A stretch of 40,171 nt of DNA from Tindallia sp. GTDB taxonomy: Bacteria > Bacillota > Clostridia > Peptostreptococcales > Tindalliaceae. The notes under the pieces are model-generated. The model made no database searches. It was not told where the DNA came from and worked only from the letters and a program-made list of their open reading frames with translations. A program made the position numbers and the translations under genes. Below are positions 1 to 8,160 of this stretch, piece by piece. How positions within the stretch are numbered: position 1 is the first letter of the stretch; every line of letters begins with the position of its first letter. The stretch lies in the NCBI GenBank assembly GCA_007134225.1, contig SLLE01000094.1, forward strand, positions 1 through 40,171, read 5' to 3'.

Positions 1-34
1 CGCAAAAAGATATGCTGGCATAAGGAGAATTTGG

Positions 35-820
35 ATGAAAAGAACATGGCTGTGGTATGGTATTATATTTATTTTTTTTATTGGGCTGGCTGGTTTTGCC
101 ATTGGCTTTGGAAACGCCTTTCTCATTGGTGTTGAAGTAACTCAGCCTCAGCCTGCAGCTGAAGTGACGGTTGACACACCGGAGGAGCCCCCTGTAATTC
201 AGGCTGAAGGCGATTTCAGGGTTGTCGCCCTGGGAGATTCACTGGCACGGGGAACCGGAGATTCTGCCGGTGGTTTTGTGGAGCGAATGGTTCAGGGAAT
301 GGAAGCCCTACAGGACAATTCCATTGATTTGTATAATTTTTCAAACGAAGGAATGCGCTCCGGACAGCTGCTGGAGCAAATCACAGATCCACTGTTAAAT
401 CAGGCGCTTGAAGATGCTCGTTACACGGTAATTTCTATTGGAGGAAATGACTTGCGGGATATCCGGAACGTGCCGCTGGAAAGACAGGACCAGGCATTTG
501 AAGACCAGTTCAGCACCTATTATGAGAACCTGGAAAAGATACTGGAACAGATCCGCAGGACTAATGAAGAAGGGGTGATTATCTTTCTTGGCCTGTATAA
601 CCTGCAGGATGATGAATTTGATGAAAGGGAAACAACATATTTACTGGAATGGAGCTATCGGACCCAGCAGCTGCTAACTGGTTTTGGAAACACGCTCTTT
701 ATTCCAACCCAAGACTTGTTTCAACTAAATTACGATCAGTTTATTTCTTTTGACGGACTACACCCCAATGAAGAAGGGCATCAGGCGATTGCCGATAGAA
801 TTTTGGAGAACGTCCGCTAA
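35..820 (+). CDS. Membrane-anchored SGNH/GDSL-family hydrolase
   Basis: A 261-aa protein with one hydrophobic segment at about residues 7-31, so it is probably anchored in the membrane with the enzyme domain outside the cell. The hydrolase blocks are visible: GDSL with nucleophile Ser69, GGND at 136-139 (oxyanion hole), and DGLHP with Asp240 and His243 completing the triad. SGNH enzymes cleave esters of lipids, sugars or cell-wall groups; the substrate here is unknown. An AAGGAG site lies about 9 bases before the ATG. A reading frame open from the window edge stops at base 23, so an upstream gene may end there and share the transcript. Confidence 0.88.
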   Translation: MKRTWLWYGIIFIFFIGLAGFAIGFGNAFLIGVEVTQPQPAAEVTVDTPEEPPVIQAEGDFRVVALGDSLARGTGDSAGGFVERMVQGMEALQDNSIDLYNFSNEGMRSGQLLEQITDPLLNQALEDARYTVISIGGNDLRDIRNVPLERQDQAFEDQFSTYYENLEKILEQIRRTNEEGVIIFLGLYNLQDDEFDERETTYLLEWSYRTQQLLTGFGNTLFIPTQDLFQLNYDQFISFDGLHPNEEGHQAIADRILENVR

Positions 821-912
821 GACAAGGGTAAGTTTTTCCTGCATCGGCTAGAGAGATATGAAAATAAATGGGACGCGTGAAAAGTTCCGTGTCTTGAAAG
901 GATGGACAGATA

Positions 913-1308
913 ATGTTGGTAACATATAACGTTCAAACAAAGTCTGAATTCATGCACGACATTACCCAGCAGGTAAAGGAAGCTGTCGCTCGAAGCAACG
1001 TGCAGGAGGGGATCTGTATCGTCTTTTGTCCGCATACAACAGCTGCGATCACAATTAATGAAAATGCAGATCCAGATGTCGCGACAGATTTCTTAACAGG
1101 GTTAAATAAAGCCTTTCCGGATAGAACAGAATTCAGACATGCTGAAGGTAACTTGGCAGCCCATTTGAAATCCAGCTGCGTTGGTGTCAGTGAAACCCTT
1201 CTTATCAGCCGGGAACGTTTGTTATTGGGTACCTGGCAGGGAATTTATTTCTGCGAGTTTGACGGTCCGCGTCAACGCTCTTTTCATGTTAAGCTGGTAA
1301 CTGATTAA
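913..1308 (+). CDS. yjbQ: YjbQ/UPF0047 family protein
   Basis: A 131-aa single-domain protein of the YjbQ (UPF0047) family, at the usual length. Family hallmarks include HTTAAITINENADPDV near residues 42-57, the later HAEGNLAAHLK segment, and GTWQGIYFCEFDGPR near the C-terminus. E. coli YjbQ has weak thiamine-phosphate synthase activity, but the main role of the family is unsettled. The ribosome site is weak (AAAGGA about 10 bases upstream). It is a stand-alone gene between two hydrolases; nothing nearby points to thiamine synthesis. Confidence 0.9.
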   Translation: MLVTYNVQTKSEFMHDITQQVKEAVARSNVQEGICIVFCPHTTAAITINENADPDVATDFLTGLNKAFPDRTEFRHAEGNLAAHLKSSCVGVSETLLISRERLLLGTWQGIYFCEFDGPRQRSFHVKLVTD

Positions 1309-1366
1309 TAGGGCTGGAACAATAATAGTGCTACTTGGAAGAAATCAGAAATAAAGGGGTTTTAGT

Positions 1367-2197
1367 ATGTCTGAACAATTGTTGAAAGTCGTGGGAGGGC
1401 TGCTATTAGTCTATGTGATCATTAGCGCCTTTATGTATTTTAAGCAGGATCAATTTGTGTTTTTTCCGCAAAAAATTTCGGATGCACGGGTTCAACAGTT
1501 AAGAAATGAAAGTGGTCTCGAAGAAATCACTATTTCAACAGAAGATGGGAAGTTGCTTCATGGTTGGCTGCTTCATGGTTCCGAAACGGATGATATAGAA
1601 AAGAACATTGTGATTTATTTTGGCGGAAACGCAGAAGAAGTATCTCATCTGATCGATTATTTTTCAAGGTTTTCCGACTGGTCTTTTGCCCTGGTCAATT
1701 ATCGTGGGTATGGAAAAAGCGAAGGGCAACCAGGAGAAAAATACTTTTTTCAGGATGCTGTTAGAATCTATGATAAAATAAAGGAGCGAATCGATGAGGA
1801 CGATCTTAATATTGTAACCATGGGGCGAAGTATTGGAGCGGGTGTTGCTCTTCATGTGGCACAAAACAGAGAAGTGAACGGTATGATTCTTGTCTCGCCT
1901 TATGATCGTCTTGTTGATGTGGCAAAAGACGCCTATCCGTTTCTGCCGGTTGAAATCCTGGCCAGGCAGCGTTTTAATGCCATTAAAAAGGCACCTGACA
2001 TTGAAGTCCCAGCGTATGCGCTGGTAGCAATGGAAGATAGAACGATCCGGCCGATTCGCTCCAGGAAGCTCCTGGAAGCCTTGGCTGGTGAAGTATTCCT
2101 GACAGAAATAGACGGTGAAGATCACAATTCAGTGGCACATACAAGTGAATATGATGAATTTTTAAAGAACAGCCTGCAAGAATTGAGTATGGAATGA
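1367..2197 (+). CDS. Membrane-anchored alpha/beta hydrolase (BEM46-like)
   Basis: A 276-aa alpha/beta-hydrolase-fold protein with one N-terminal membrane helix (residues about 6-24) followed by the DQFVFFP segment typical of the BEM46/YfhR group. The triad can be placed: Ser155 in GRSIG, Asp224 in AMEDR, and His253 in GEDHN. The oxyanion strand is YFGGNAEE near 84-91 and the NYRGYGKSEG loop is at 111-120. The substrate is unknown; related proteins are called peptidases or esterases without strong proof. The AAAGGGG site lies about 9 bases before the ATG. Confidence 0.88.
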   Translation: MSEQLLKVVGGLLLVYVIISAFMYFKQDQFVFFPQKISDARVQQLRNESGLEEITISTEDGKLLHGWLLHGSETDDIEKNIVIYFGGNAEEVSHLIDYFSRFSDWSFALVNYRGYGKSEGQPGEKYFFQDAVRIYDKIKERIDEDDLNIVTMGRSIGAGVALHVAQNREVNGMILVSPYDRLVDVAKDAYPFLPVEILARQRFNAIKKAPDIEVPAYALVAMEDRTIRPIRSRKLLEALAGEVFLTEIDGEDHNSVAHTSEYDEFLKNSLQELSME

Positions 2198-2346
2198 TCC
2201 AGACAACTGATGGCGTCATTCATCGAATTAATTGCATCAAACAATGCAAGAGACTAGAGGGAATGCTATAGAAGACTGCAATAGAAGAAAAAAAATGAAA
2301 AGCCTGACTTTTTCAGAAGGCTGCAATATTTTGGAGGAGAATACCG

Positions 2347-2751
2347 ATGCTCAAAGAAAAAGCGGCAGTATATTATACACCGTTATATGATTATAATTGT
2401 GCCGAAGCGATGATTTATGCAGCTAACGATGTGTATGAGCTTAATCTGTCAAAAGATACTCTGAAAGTAATGGCGGGGTTTGGCGGTGGTATGGCGGTTG
2501 AAAGCACTTGCGGTGCACTTGCCGGTGGTATAGCCGTTCTTGGGATTCTATTTGTGAAGGAAAAAGCCCATGAAAGTGATCAGATGAAGAATTTGGTTAC
2601 TGAATTCATGAACCTGTTTGAAACAAGAATGGGAACCATTTACTGTGGGGAATTGAAAGATCGATATCGTGAAGAACCTCCCCAAAAATGCCGTTGTGTT
2701 GTGGAGGTAGCAGCTGATATCCTTGAAAAAATCATTGTTGAAAATAATTAA
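2347..2751 (+). CDS. C_GCAxxG_C_C family protein (putative redox/metal protein)
   Basis: A 134-aa protein of the C_GCAxxG_C_C family, named for its conserved cysteines, common in strict anaerobes and of unknown function. Seen here: Cys18 in YNCAEAM, a glycine-rich stretch leading to Cys55 in STCGALAGG, then Cys100, Cys115 and Cys117 (YCGEL and CRC). The cysteines probably bind a metal or cluster or carry out redox chemistry. It has a strong GGAGGAG site and is a single-gene unit with about 150 bases before it and 320 after. Confidence 0.88.
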   Translation: MLKEKAAVYYTPLYDYNCAEAMIYAANDVYELNLSKDTLKVMAGFGGGMAVESTCGALAGGIAVLGILFVKEKAHESDQMKNLVTEFMNLFETRMGTIYCGELKDRYREEPPQKCRCVVEVAADILEKIIVENN

Positions 2752-3075
2752 TGAAAAATAGTACTGGTACTGCCATGTTAGAATCCAGCCTTTGTTTCCG
2801 CCTCTGTTTATAGTAATTTTCTTTGGGTAATTTTTGTAAAATAAATACTGCCAAAAACATGGGCATTAAGTTTAGGCGTATTATAATGGTAAACGTTAAC
2901 CATAGAAAAAACTTATAGAAGGTGAACAATGATGATTGATCAAATAACATGAGCGGCAAAATGATTCGGTTAAAAGTAAACCATCGGAACCATCTCCACT
3001 GTATAGGTGGTCCGATGGTTTTTTAAGCCCATAATATAAGTATCTTTACTATTAATAACAATTGAGGTGAAAGTC
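2752..3075 (+). other. Intergenic region with possible short terminated transcript
   Basis: About 320 bases without a normal gene. A TATAAT stands at 2882-2887 without a good -35 box. A very short reading frame, MMIDQIT then stop, begins at about 2930 behind a GAAGGTG site. A strong hairpin with a T run follows at 2979-3025. This could be a small RNA, a leader for the thioesterase gene, or the remains of a gene. Confidence 0.35.
2979..3025 (+). terminator. Rho-independent terminator
   Basis: A ten-base arm AACCATCGGA (2979-2988) pairs perfectly with TCCGATGGTT (3011-3020); the T run extends to 3024. It lies before the thioesterase gene rather than right after the gene at 2751, so it ends either a long 3' tail or a short separate transcript. 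Confidence 0.8.
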
Positions 3076-3546
3076 ATGGAAAAAAAATCAGTCAGCAATT
3101 CAGCAACAAACTTGTGCTACATCATGCAGCGAGAGCACTCTAACCTGGTGGGATATGTGCATGGTGGTGAAATGATGAAAATAATGGATAATACAGCGGG
3201 AATTGTCGCATATAAGCATTCATTCGCCAGTCGTGCTGTTACAGCCAGCGTAAGCGAAATGGAATTTCATCGGGCAGTTCATATCGGCAACCTGATTACC
3301 AGTGAGGGCAGGCTGATGTATGTCGGAAACAGTTCGATGGAAATAAAGGTGGAAGTGTGGGTAGAAAACATTAAGAGTAATGAGCCGAAATTCAAAGCGA
3401 TTACGGCGTACTTTACCATGGTTGCGCTTAATGAAGAAGGAAAGCCAATGAAAGTGCCTGAGATTATGATTGATTGCGAAGAAGATCGGGCATTGTTCGA
3501 AGAGGGGAAACAACGTTATGAAGCTAAAAAGAAAAAAAGAATCTAA
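3076..3546 (+). CDS. Acyl-CoA thioesterase (hotdog fold)
   Basis: A 156-aa single hotdog-domain thioesterase of the YkhA/BACH type, which hydrolyses acyl-CoA to free acid and CoA. Recognisable parts are the Asn/His-Gly-Gly region GYVHGGEMMKIMDNTAGIVA, the strand with FHRAVHIGNL, and SSMEIKVEVWVE. An in-frame GTG at 3067 lies inside the GAGGTGA ribosome site (3064-3070), so I place the start at the ATG at 3076, six bases after that site. The lysine-rich tail is normal for the family. The substrate range cannot be read from sequence. Confidence 0.9.
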   Translation: MEKKSVSNSATNLCYIMQREHSNLVGYVHGGEMMKIMDNTAGIVAYKHSFASRAVTASVSEMEFHRAVHIGNLITSEGRLMYVGNSSMEIKVEVWVENIKSNEPKFKAITAYFTMVALNEEGKPMKVPEIMIDCEEDRALFEEGKQRYEAKKKKRI

Positions 3547-3590
3547 TACAAAGCCCCTACATCAATACGCTGGAGACAGTTTATGCTTAC

Positions 3591-3619
3591 TTGAGTTTTT
3601 CTGCCGATTGAGATAGAAT
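3591..3619 (+). promoter_or_regulatory. Candidate sigma-A promoter for the dehydrogenase gene
   Basis: TTGAGT (3591-3596) and TAGAAT (3614-3619) with a 17-base spacer, about 115 bases before the start of the D-2-hydroxyacid dehydrogenase gene. A small hairpin (GCTTC/GAAGC near 3661-3674) lies in the leader; I recognise no riboswitch there. Confidence 0.5.
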
Positions 3620-3732
3620 AGGAAAATAGAACTAAATGTAAAAATCATTTACGTGAACTGAGCTTCCGAAGAAGCCAGTGGGCATGTGGTTTAATCGGTG
3701 ATAAAAGAAACGTTGGACGAGGAGGATGCTGA

Positions 3733-4728
3733 ATGAACATAGTTGTCTTGGACGGGTATACACTGAACCCGGGGGACTTAAGCTGGAAAGAGTTTGAGAC
3801 GATGGGAAAATTGACGGTATATGACCGAACAGGGTACGACTTGAAAGACCAGGAAATAGTGATTGACAGAATGAAGAACGCAGATATTGTATTGACGAAT
3901 AAGACGCCTGTCACTCAACAGGCGATTGAGAAGGCAAAAAATTTGAAATATATTGGCATGCTGGCAACAGGCTACAATGTGGTGGATGTGGAAGCGGCGA
4001 CAAAAAAAGGGGTTGCTCTGGTTAATGTACCAACCTATGGAACAGAATCTGTGGCACAAATGACATTTGCCTTACTACTCGAAATATGCCATCATATTGG
4101 CGAGCACCATCGTGCGGTGAAAAACGGTGAATGGGAAAAAAATCCGGACTGGAGTTTTTGGAAGTATCCTTTGATGGAACTGGCTGGAAAAACCATGGGC
4201 ATTGTCGGATTTGGAAGAATTGGTCAGGCAGTGGGCCGTATTGCTGAGGCCATTGGCATGGAGCTAATGGTTCATAACAGGAGCATTGATCCGGCACTGG
4301 AAGCTCAGGGAATTCGTTATGTAGATCGAAATACACTTTTTAAAGAAGCGGATGTGATTAGTTTGCATTGCCCGCTTTTTCCGGATACGGAAGAAATGAT
4401 CAACCGCGAGGCGATCCACTTGATGAAAAAATCAGCCATATTGATCAACACATCCAGAGGTCAGCTTGTCTCAGAACAGGACCTGGCAGAGGCATTAAAT
4501 TCAAACAGGATTGCGGCAGCGGCAGTGGATGTGGTGTCGAAAGAGCCAATTGAAGCATCAAATCCATTGCTGAGTGCAAAAAATTGTCTCATCACCCCTC
4601 ACATTGCCTGGGCACCCACGGAAGCCAGAATAAGGTTGATGGATTTAGCTGCTGAAAATCTCCGTCTATTTTTGAATGGTAATCCTGTTAATGTTGTTAA
4701 TCCAGATTATCAGCAATATATAGATTGA
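3733..4728 (+). CDS. D-2-hydroxyacid dehydrogenase (NAD-binding, glycerate dehydrogenase-like)
   Basis: A 331-aa NAD(P)-dependent D-2-hydroxyacid dehydrogenase, interconverting 2-keto acids and D-2-hydroxy acids. The nucleotide-binding GFGRIG is at 159-164. Catalytic residues can be placed: Arg242 in NTSRG, Glu271 in SKEP, and His290 in TPHIAW. The overall pattern, including the KYPLMELAGKTMGIVG lead-in, resembles glycerate/hydroxypyruvate reductases, but specificity is inferred. A GAGGAGG site precedes the ATG. It is followed after 13 bases by the thioredoxin-like gene, so these genes probably share a transcript. Confidence 0.9.
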   Translation: MNIVVLDGYTLNPGDLSWKEFETMGKLTVYDRTGYDLKDQEIVIDRMKNADIVLTNKTPVTQQAIEKAKNLKYIGMLATGYNVVDVEAATKKGVALVNVPTYGTESVAQMTFALLLEICHHIGEHHRAVKNGEWEKNPDWSFWKYPLMELAGKTMGIVGFGRIGQAVGRIAEAIGMELMVHNRSIDPALEAQGIRYVDRNTLFKEADVISLHCPLFPDTEEMINREAIHLMKKSAILINTSRGQLVSEQDLAEALNSNRIAAAAVDVVSKEPIEASNPLLSAKNCLITPHIAWAPTEARIRLMDLAAENLRLFLNGNPVNVVNPDYQQYID

Positions 4729-4741
4729 GAGGAAGGATAAC

Positions 4742-5059
4742 ATGGATTCATTGAGCAGTCTGGAATCCTGGACTTCAAACCTTGAAAAATATCCAGTATC
4801 TGTTCTATATATAGGATCGGATAGCTGTGACGTTTGTCAGGCAATGAAACCAAAAATAATGGAAGTGCTTAATCATTACCCATCTATTTTGGTGGCGGAA
4901 GCTAAGATCAATCAAATACCGGAACTCTCAGGAGCCTACCTGGTGTTTACCGTTCCAACTGTCCTGATATTTAGTCAGGGAAAGGAAATATATCGGACAT
5001 CCCGGTATATTGATTTGAAGGAATTGGAATTACGGCTGAAAGCAGAGGTGGAGCAATGA
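4742..5059 (+). CDS. Thioredoxin-like protein
   Basis: A 105-aa thioredoxin-fold protein with the redox pair Cys29-x-x-Cys32 (SCDVC) and the expected cis-proline segment FTVPTVLIF. The middle dipeptide Asp-Val differs from Gly-Pro of classical thioredoxin, so its redox potential and partners may differ. The ATG follows AGGAAGG. Its stop overlaps the start of the DUF445 gene by four bases, pointing to translational coupling. Confidence 0.85.
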   Translation: MDSLSSLESWTSNLEKYPVSVLYIGSDSCDVCQAMKPKIMEVLNHYPSILVAEAKINQIPELSGAYLVFTVPTVLIFSQGKEIYRTSRYIDLKELELRLKAEVEQ

Positions 5060-5661
5060 GTTCGATTTATTGGATTTTATTAATTGTGATTGGTGGTCTG
5101 ATTGGATGGGTTACAAACATATTGGCAATTCGCCTCTTGTTTAAGCCTTATCTTCCAATCCGAATTCCTGTTTTGGGTTTTGAAATTCAGGGATTGATTC
5201 CAAGACGGAAAAAGGAAATAGCAACAAATGTGGGTCAACAAATAGAAAAAGAACTGGTTTCCATGGCCGATATTCTCCAGACCTTTGGTAAAGCGGAGCA
5301 GCGGGAGGACCTGAAAATTTTTCTGAAGATCTACCTAAACAACATGATTCTGGAACGAATTCCGGGCATGCTTCGAAGAGCCATGCGAAAACCGGTTGGC
5401 ATTTTCGTCAGTGATTTACTGGATCAGGAAGGTGATCGGATTATTACGGAAATGATTGAGCATCTGGTGGATGATCAGGCGCAGAAACTGAAATTGGCGC
5501 ATATTGTGGAAGAGAAAATTAATGAATATCCGATGGAACATCTCGAAAAAATGATTGTCAGTGTTGCCAGAAAAGAATTGCGTCATATTGAACGGCTGGG
5601 CGGTATTTTGGGAATGATGATTGGGTTTTTCCAGGCTTGGTTTTTAACGTTGATTTCTTGA
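5056..5661 (+). CDS. DUF445 family membrane protein
   Basis: A 201-aa protein of the DUF445 (YheB-like) group. It begins with a membrane segment containing GGLIGWVTNILAIRLLFKPY, the family signature, and ends with a second hydrophobic helix (GGILGMMIGFFQAWFLTLIS). The soluble middle is helical and charged. It is shorter than the roughly 370-aa Bacillus YheB, matching the short clostridial form. The function is unknown. The start overlaps the previous stop (ATGA), and the thrS promoter -35 box overlaps its own stop codon. Confidence 0.85.
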   Translation: MSSIYWILLIVIGGLIGWVTNILAIRLLFKPYLPIRIPVLGFEIQGLIPRRKKEIATNVGQQIEKELVSMADILQTFGKAEQREDLKIFLKIYLNNMILERIPGMLRRAMRKPVGIFVSDLLDQEGDRIITEMIEHLVDDQAQKLKLAHIVEEKINEYPMEHLEKMIVSVARKELRHIERLGGILGMMIGFFQAWFLTLIS

Positions 5662-5687
5662 CATTCTGCAAGGAATATCTGTATAAT
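5658..5687 (+). promoter_or_regulatory. thrS T-box promoter
   Basis: A perfect TTGACA (5658-5663) and perfect TATAAT (5682-5687) with an 18-base spacer. The -35 box overlaps the stop codon of the DUF445 gene. Transcription would begin near 5694, at the foot of the T-box leader. Confidence 0.85.
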
Positions 5688-5693
5688 AGTGTT

Positions 5694-5941
5694 AATGTAA
5701 AGATTATAAACGCGTTGAAGCGAAAAGAGTAGGTCGAGAACTGCAGGTCAGAGAGGAAGCACCGTGGCTGAAAGTGTTTCCGTGCAAGCTCAACTGAAAA
5801 CCATTCGCCAGCAGCTTCCCAAAGAAGCCGGTGATCCCGATATCGTCTTAATGAGTGGAGCAGCAACGCTGCTTTAATCAGGTGGAACCGCGGAGTCCTT
5901 TTTCGCCCTGAATATGATGGGAAAGAAGGATTTTTTTGTGT
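5694..5941 (+). promoter_or_regulatory. T-box leader of thrS (Thr, specifier ACC)
   Basis: A tRNA-sensing T-box leader. The T-box sequence GGTGGAACCGCGG is at 5881-5893 and the terminator arms are TCCTT (5896-5900) and AAGGA (5926-5930) with a T run to 5937. The Stem I tip is GAAGCAC...GTGTTTC around CGTGGCTGAAA. The specifier loop reads TGAAA-ACC with ACC at 5800-5802, a threonine codon that matches the downstream gene. Uncharged tRNA-Thr should favour the antiterminator and allow thrS transcription. Confidence 0.93.
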
Positions 5942-5976
5942 TTTTGATGAATTGGATGGAAGATAGGAGGAAAAAA

Positions 5977-7905
5977 ATGGAAACGATAAAAGTCACGTTA
6001 AAAGATGGAACAGTAAAAGAATTTCCTAAAGGCACAACAGTGCTGGAGGTAGCGGAGGATATCAGCAAGGGGCTTGCCAGAGCCGCAGTTGGAGGCGAGA
6101 TCTATGGAGAGCCAGTGGACTATATGCATCGTCTTGAAGAAGATACGGAATTAAACTTGGTAAAATTTGAAGACGATAATGGAAAAATTTTTCTGCGGCA
6201 TACCGGATCTCACATTTTAGCGCAGGCAGTAAAACGACTTTATCCGGGAACCAAGCTGGCCATTGGGCCGGCAATCAAAGATGGTTTCTATTATGATTTC
6301 GATACAGAGCATACCTTTGGTCCTGAGGATCTGGAAAAAATTGAAAAAGAGATGCAAAAAATCGTGAAAGAAGACTTGCACGTTGAACGTTTTGAATTAC
6401 CTCGGGATGAAGCCATTGAATATGTAAAGAAAGCCGGCGAGCCTTATAAAGTAGAGCTAATCGAAGAATTGCCGGAAGGGGAGATCATTTCTTTTTATAA
6501 GCAAGGTGAATTTGCTGACCTCTGCGCTGGCCCTCATGCACTTTCTACCGGAAGGGTTAAGGCCATCAAATTGTTAAGCGTGGCCGGAGCCTATTGGAGA
6601 GGCAGCGAAGAGAATAAAATGCTCCAGCGAATTTATGGCACAGCTTTTGAAAAAAAGAAAGAACTGGAAGAGTACCTGGAACGAATTGAAGAAGCAAAGA
6701 AAAGAGATCACCGCAAAATTGGGAAAGAAATGGACTTATTCAGCTTGTTGGATGAAGGGCCGGGATTTCCATTTTTCCATCCAAAAGGAATGGTGATTCG
6801 AAATGAATTAGAACATTTTTGGCGACAAGCTCACGTTGCCCGGGGATATGATGAAATTCGCACGCCGATTATCCTGAACGAAGATTTATGGCACCAATCC
6901 GGCCATTGGGAACATTATCAGGAAAACATGTACTTTACTAAAATCGATGAAATGAACTATGCGGTGAAACCAATGAACTGCCCAGGAGCTGTGCTGGTCT
7001 ATAAACGGAAAAAGTATAGTTACAGAGACTTTCCCATTCGCATGGGAGAGTTGGGACTGGTGCACCGTCATGAAATGTCCGGAGTGCTTCACGGACTGAT
7101 GAGAGTTCGTTGCTTCACTCAGGATGATGCCCATATTTTTATGCTTCCGGAGCAAATCAGGGATGAAATTATTGGTGTCATCGATTTTGTCGATCATGTT
7201 TATAAAATGTTTGGTTTTAAGTATCACGTGGAGTTATCAACACGACCGGAAAAATCCATGGGAACTGAGGAAGAATGGAATATGGCTATTTCCGCTCTAC
7301 AGGATGCCCTGGAGGAACGGGAGCTGTCATACAAGATTAATGAGGGAGATGGCGCCTTTTATGGTCCCAAAATTGATTTTCATCTGGAAGACTGCCTTGG
7401 CCGTACCTGGCAGTGTGGAACCATTCAACTTGATTTTCAGATGCCTCAGCGCTTTGATCTGAACTATATCGGTTCGGATGGGGAGAAACATCGCCCCATT
7501 ATGATTCATCGGGTCATTTTTGGAAGCATTGAACGGTTTATCGGGATATTGATTGAGCATTTTGCCGGCAAATTTCCGCTTTGGTTATCACCGGTACAGA
7601 CTCGGATCATGCCAATTTCGGATAAACAGATGGCATATGCGGAAAAACTACGCGACCTATTATTGCGAGAAGGAATCCGTGTAGAGCTGGATGATCGCAA
7701 TGAAAAAATCGGATACAAAATCAGAGAAGCACAGCTGCAAAAAGTTCCATATATGTTGATTATCGGGGATCGGGAAATGGAAAGCGATACGGTTAATCTC
7801 AGGGTTAGAGATGGTGGCGAAACAGGAGCCATGAAGCCAGAAGCCTTTTTGACCCATTTAAAGGAAAAAATCGCCAGAAAAGAATTGTCGATTGAAATGG
7901 AATAA
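5977..7905 (+). CDS. thrS: Threonine--tRNA ligase
   Basis: A 642-aa threonyl-tRNA synthetase with the full bacterial layout: TGS domain (about 1-62), editing domain with HxxxH zinc site (His75 and His79), class II catalytic core with the zinc ligand Cys335 in MNCPGAV and motif 2 around LGLVHRHEMSGVLHGLMRVRCF, and the C-terminal anticodon-binding domain from about residue 540. In-frame ATG codons from 5914 lie in the T-box terminator region and are not used; the start at 5977 has AGGAGG at 5965-5970. Expression is controlled by the Thr T-box. Confidence 0.98.
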   Translation: METIKVTLKDGTVKEFPKGTTVLEVAEDISKGLARAAVGGEIYGEPVDYMHRLEEDTELNLVKFEDDNGKIFLRHTGSHILAQAVKRLYPGTKLAIGPAIKDGFYYDFDTEHTFGPEDLEKIEKEMQKIVKEDLHVERFELPRDEAIEYVKKAGEPYKVELIEELPEGEIISFYKQGEFADLCAGPHALSTGRVKAIKLLSVAGAYWRGSEENKMLQRIYGTAFEKKKELEEYLERIEEAKKRDHRKIGKEMDLFSLLDEGPGFPFFHPKGMVIRNELEHFWRQAHVARGYDEIRTPIILNEDLWHQSGHWEHYQENMYFTKIDEMNYAVKPMNCPGAVLVYKRKKYSYRDFPIRMGELGLVHRHEMSGVLHGLMRVRCFTQDDAHIFMLPEQIRDEIIGVIDFVDHVYKMFGFKYHVELSTRPEKSMGTEEEWNMAISALQDALEERELSYKINEGDGAFYGPKIDFHLEDCLGRTWQCGTIQLDFQMPQRFDLNYIGSDGEKHRPIMIHRVIFGSIERFIGILIEHFAGKFPLWLSPVQTRIMPISDKQMAYAEKLRDLLLREGIRVELDDRNEKIGYKIREAQLQKVPYMLIIGDREMESDTVNLRVRDGGETGAMKPEAFLTHLKEKIARKELSIEME

Positions 7906-7906
7906 C

Positions 7907-7935
7907 TTGACAATCATCAATACGGATGGTAGAAT
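7907..7935 (+). promoter_or_regulatory. infC operon promoter
   Basis: A perfect TTGACA (7907-7912) and TAGAAT (7930-7935) with a 17-base spacer. It starts one base after the thrS stop codon, so the infC operon has its own promoter. Confidence 0.82.
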
Positions 7936-7941
7936 GTTGGT

Positions 7942-8154
7942 CTAAACAAAGTAGAACGATCCGTTTCTCACCCTGCAGCGATGCTCGACAGGGTTAATAG
8001 ATGACATGGTTGCCGGGATGAATGTATCTCGGGAAGGTGTGTATGAATATCTATGGAGCGGATGGGAATACCCATCCGCTTTTATATGTCGCGAAAGTCT
8101 GTTGTGCGTGAATCGTTCTAATTCTGTTATCCACAAAGTGTTCAGGGAGGTGCC
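7942..8154 (+). promoter_or_regulatory. infC-rpmI-rplT leader with attenuator (L20-leader-like)
   Basis: A leader of over 200 bases with no convincing gene. It holds a CCCTG...CAGGG hairpin (about 7971-7993) and a perfect 10-bp terminator stem, 5' arm 8057-8066 (AGCGGATGGG) and 3' arm 8071-8080, loop AATA, then TTTTAT. In Bacillus subtilis ribosomal protein L20 controls this operon by ending transcription in the leader; the terminator here fits the same design. The L20-binding fold itself was not modelled. Confidence 0.7.
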
Positions 8155-8160
8155 ATTACG

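Noticed and set aside
3620-3732. Riboswitch before the dehydrogenase gene
   Set aside because: Only a small GCTTC/GAAGC hairpin is visible; no known riboswitch core could be matched.
5914-5976. Upstream in-frame starts of thrS
   Set aside because: They lie in the T-box terminator; the TGS domain begins right after the ATG at 5977.
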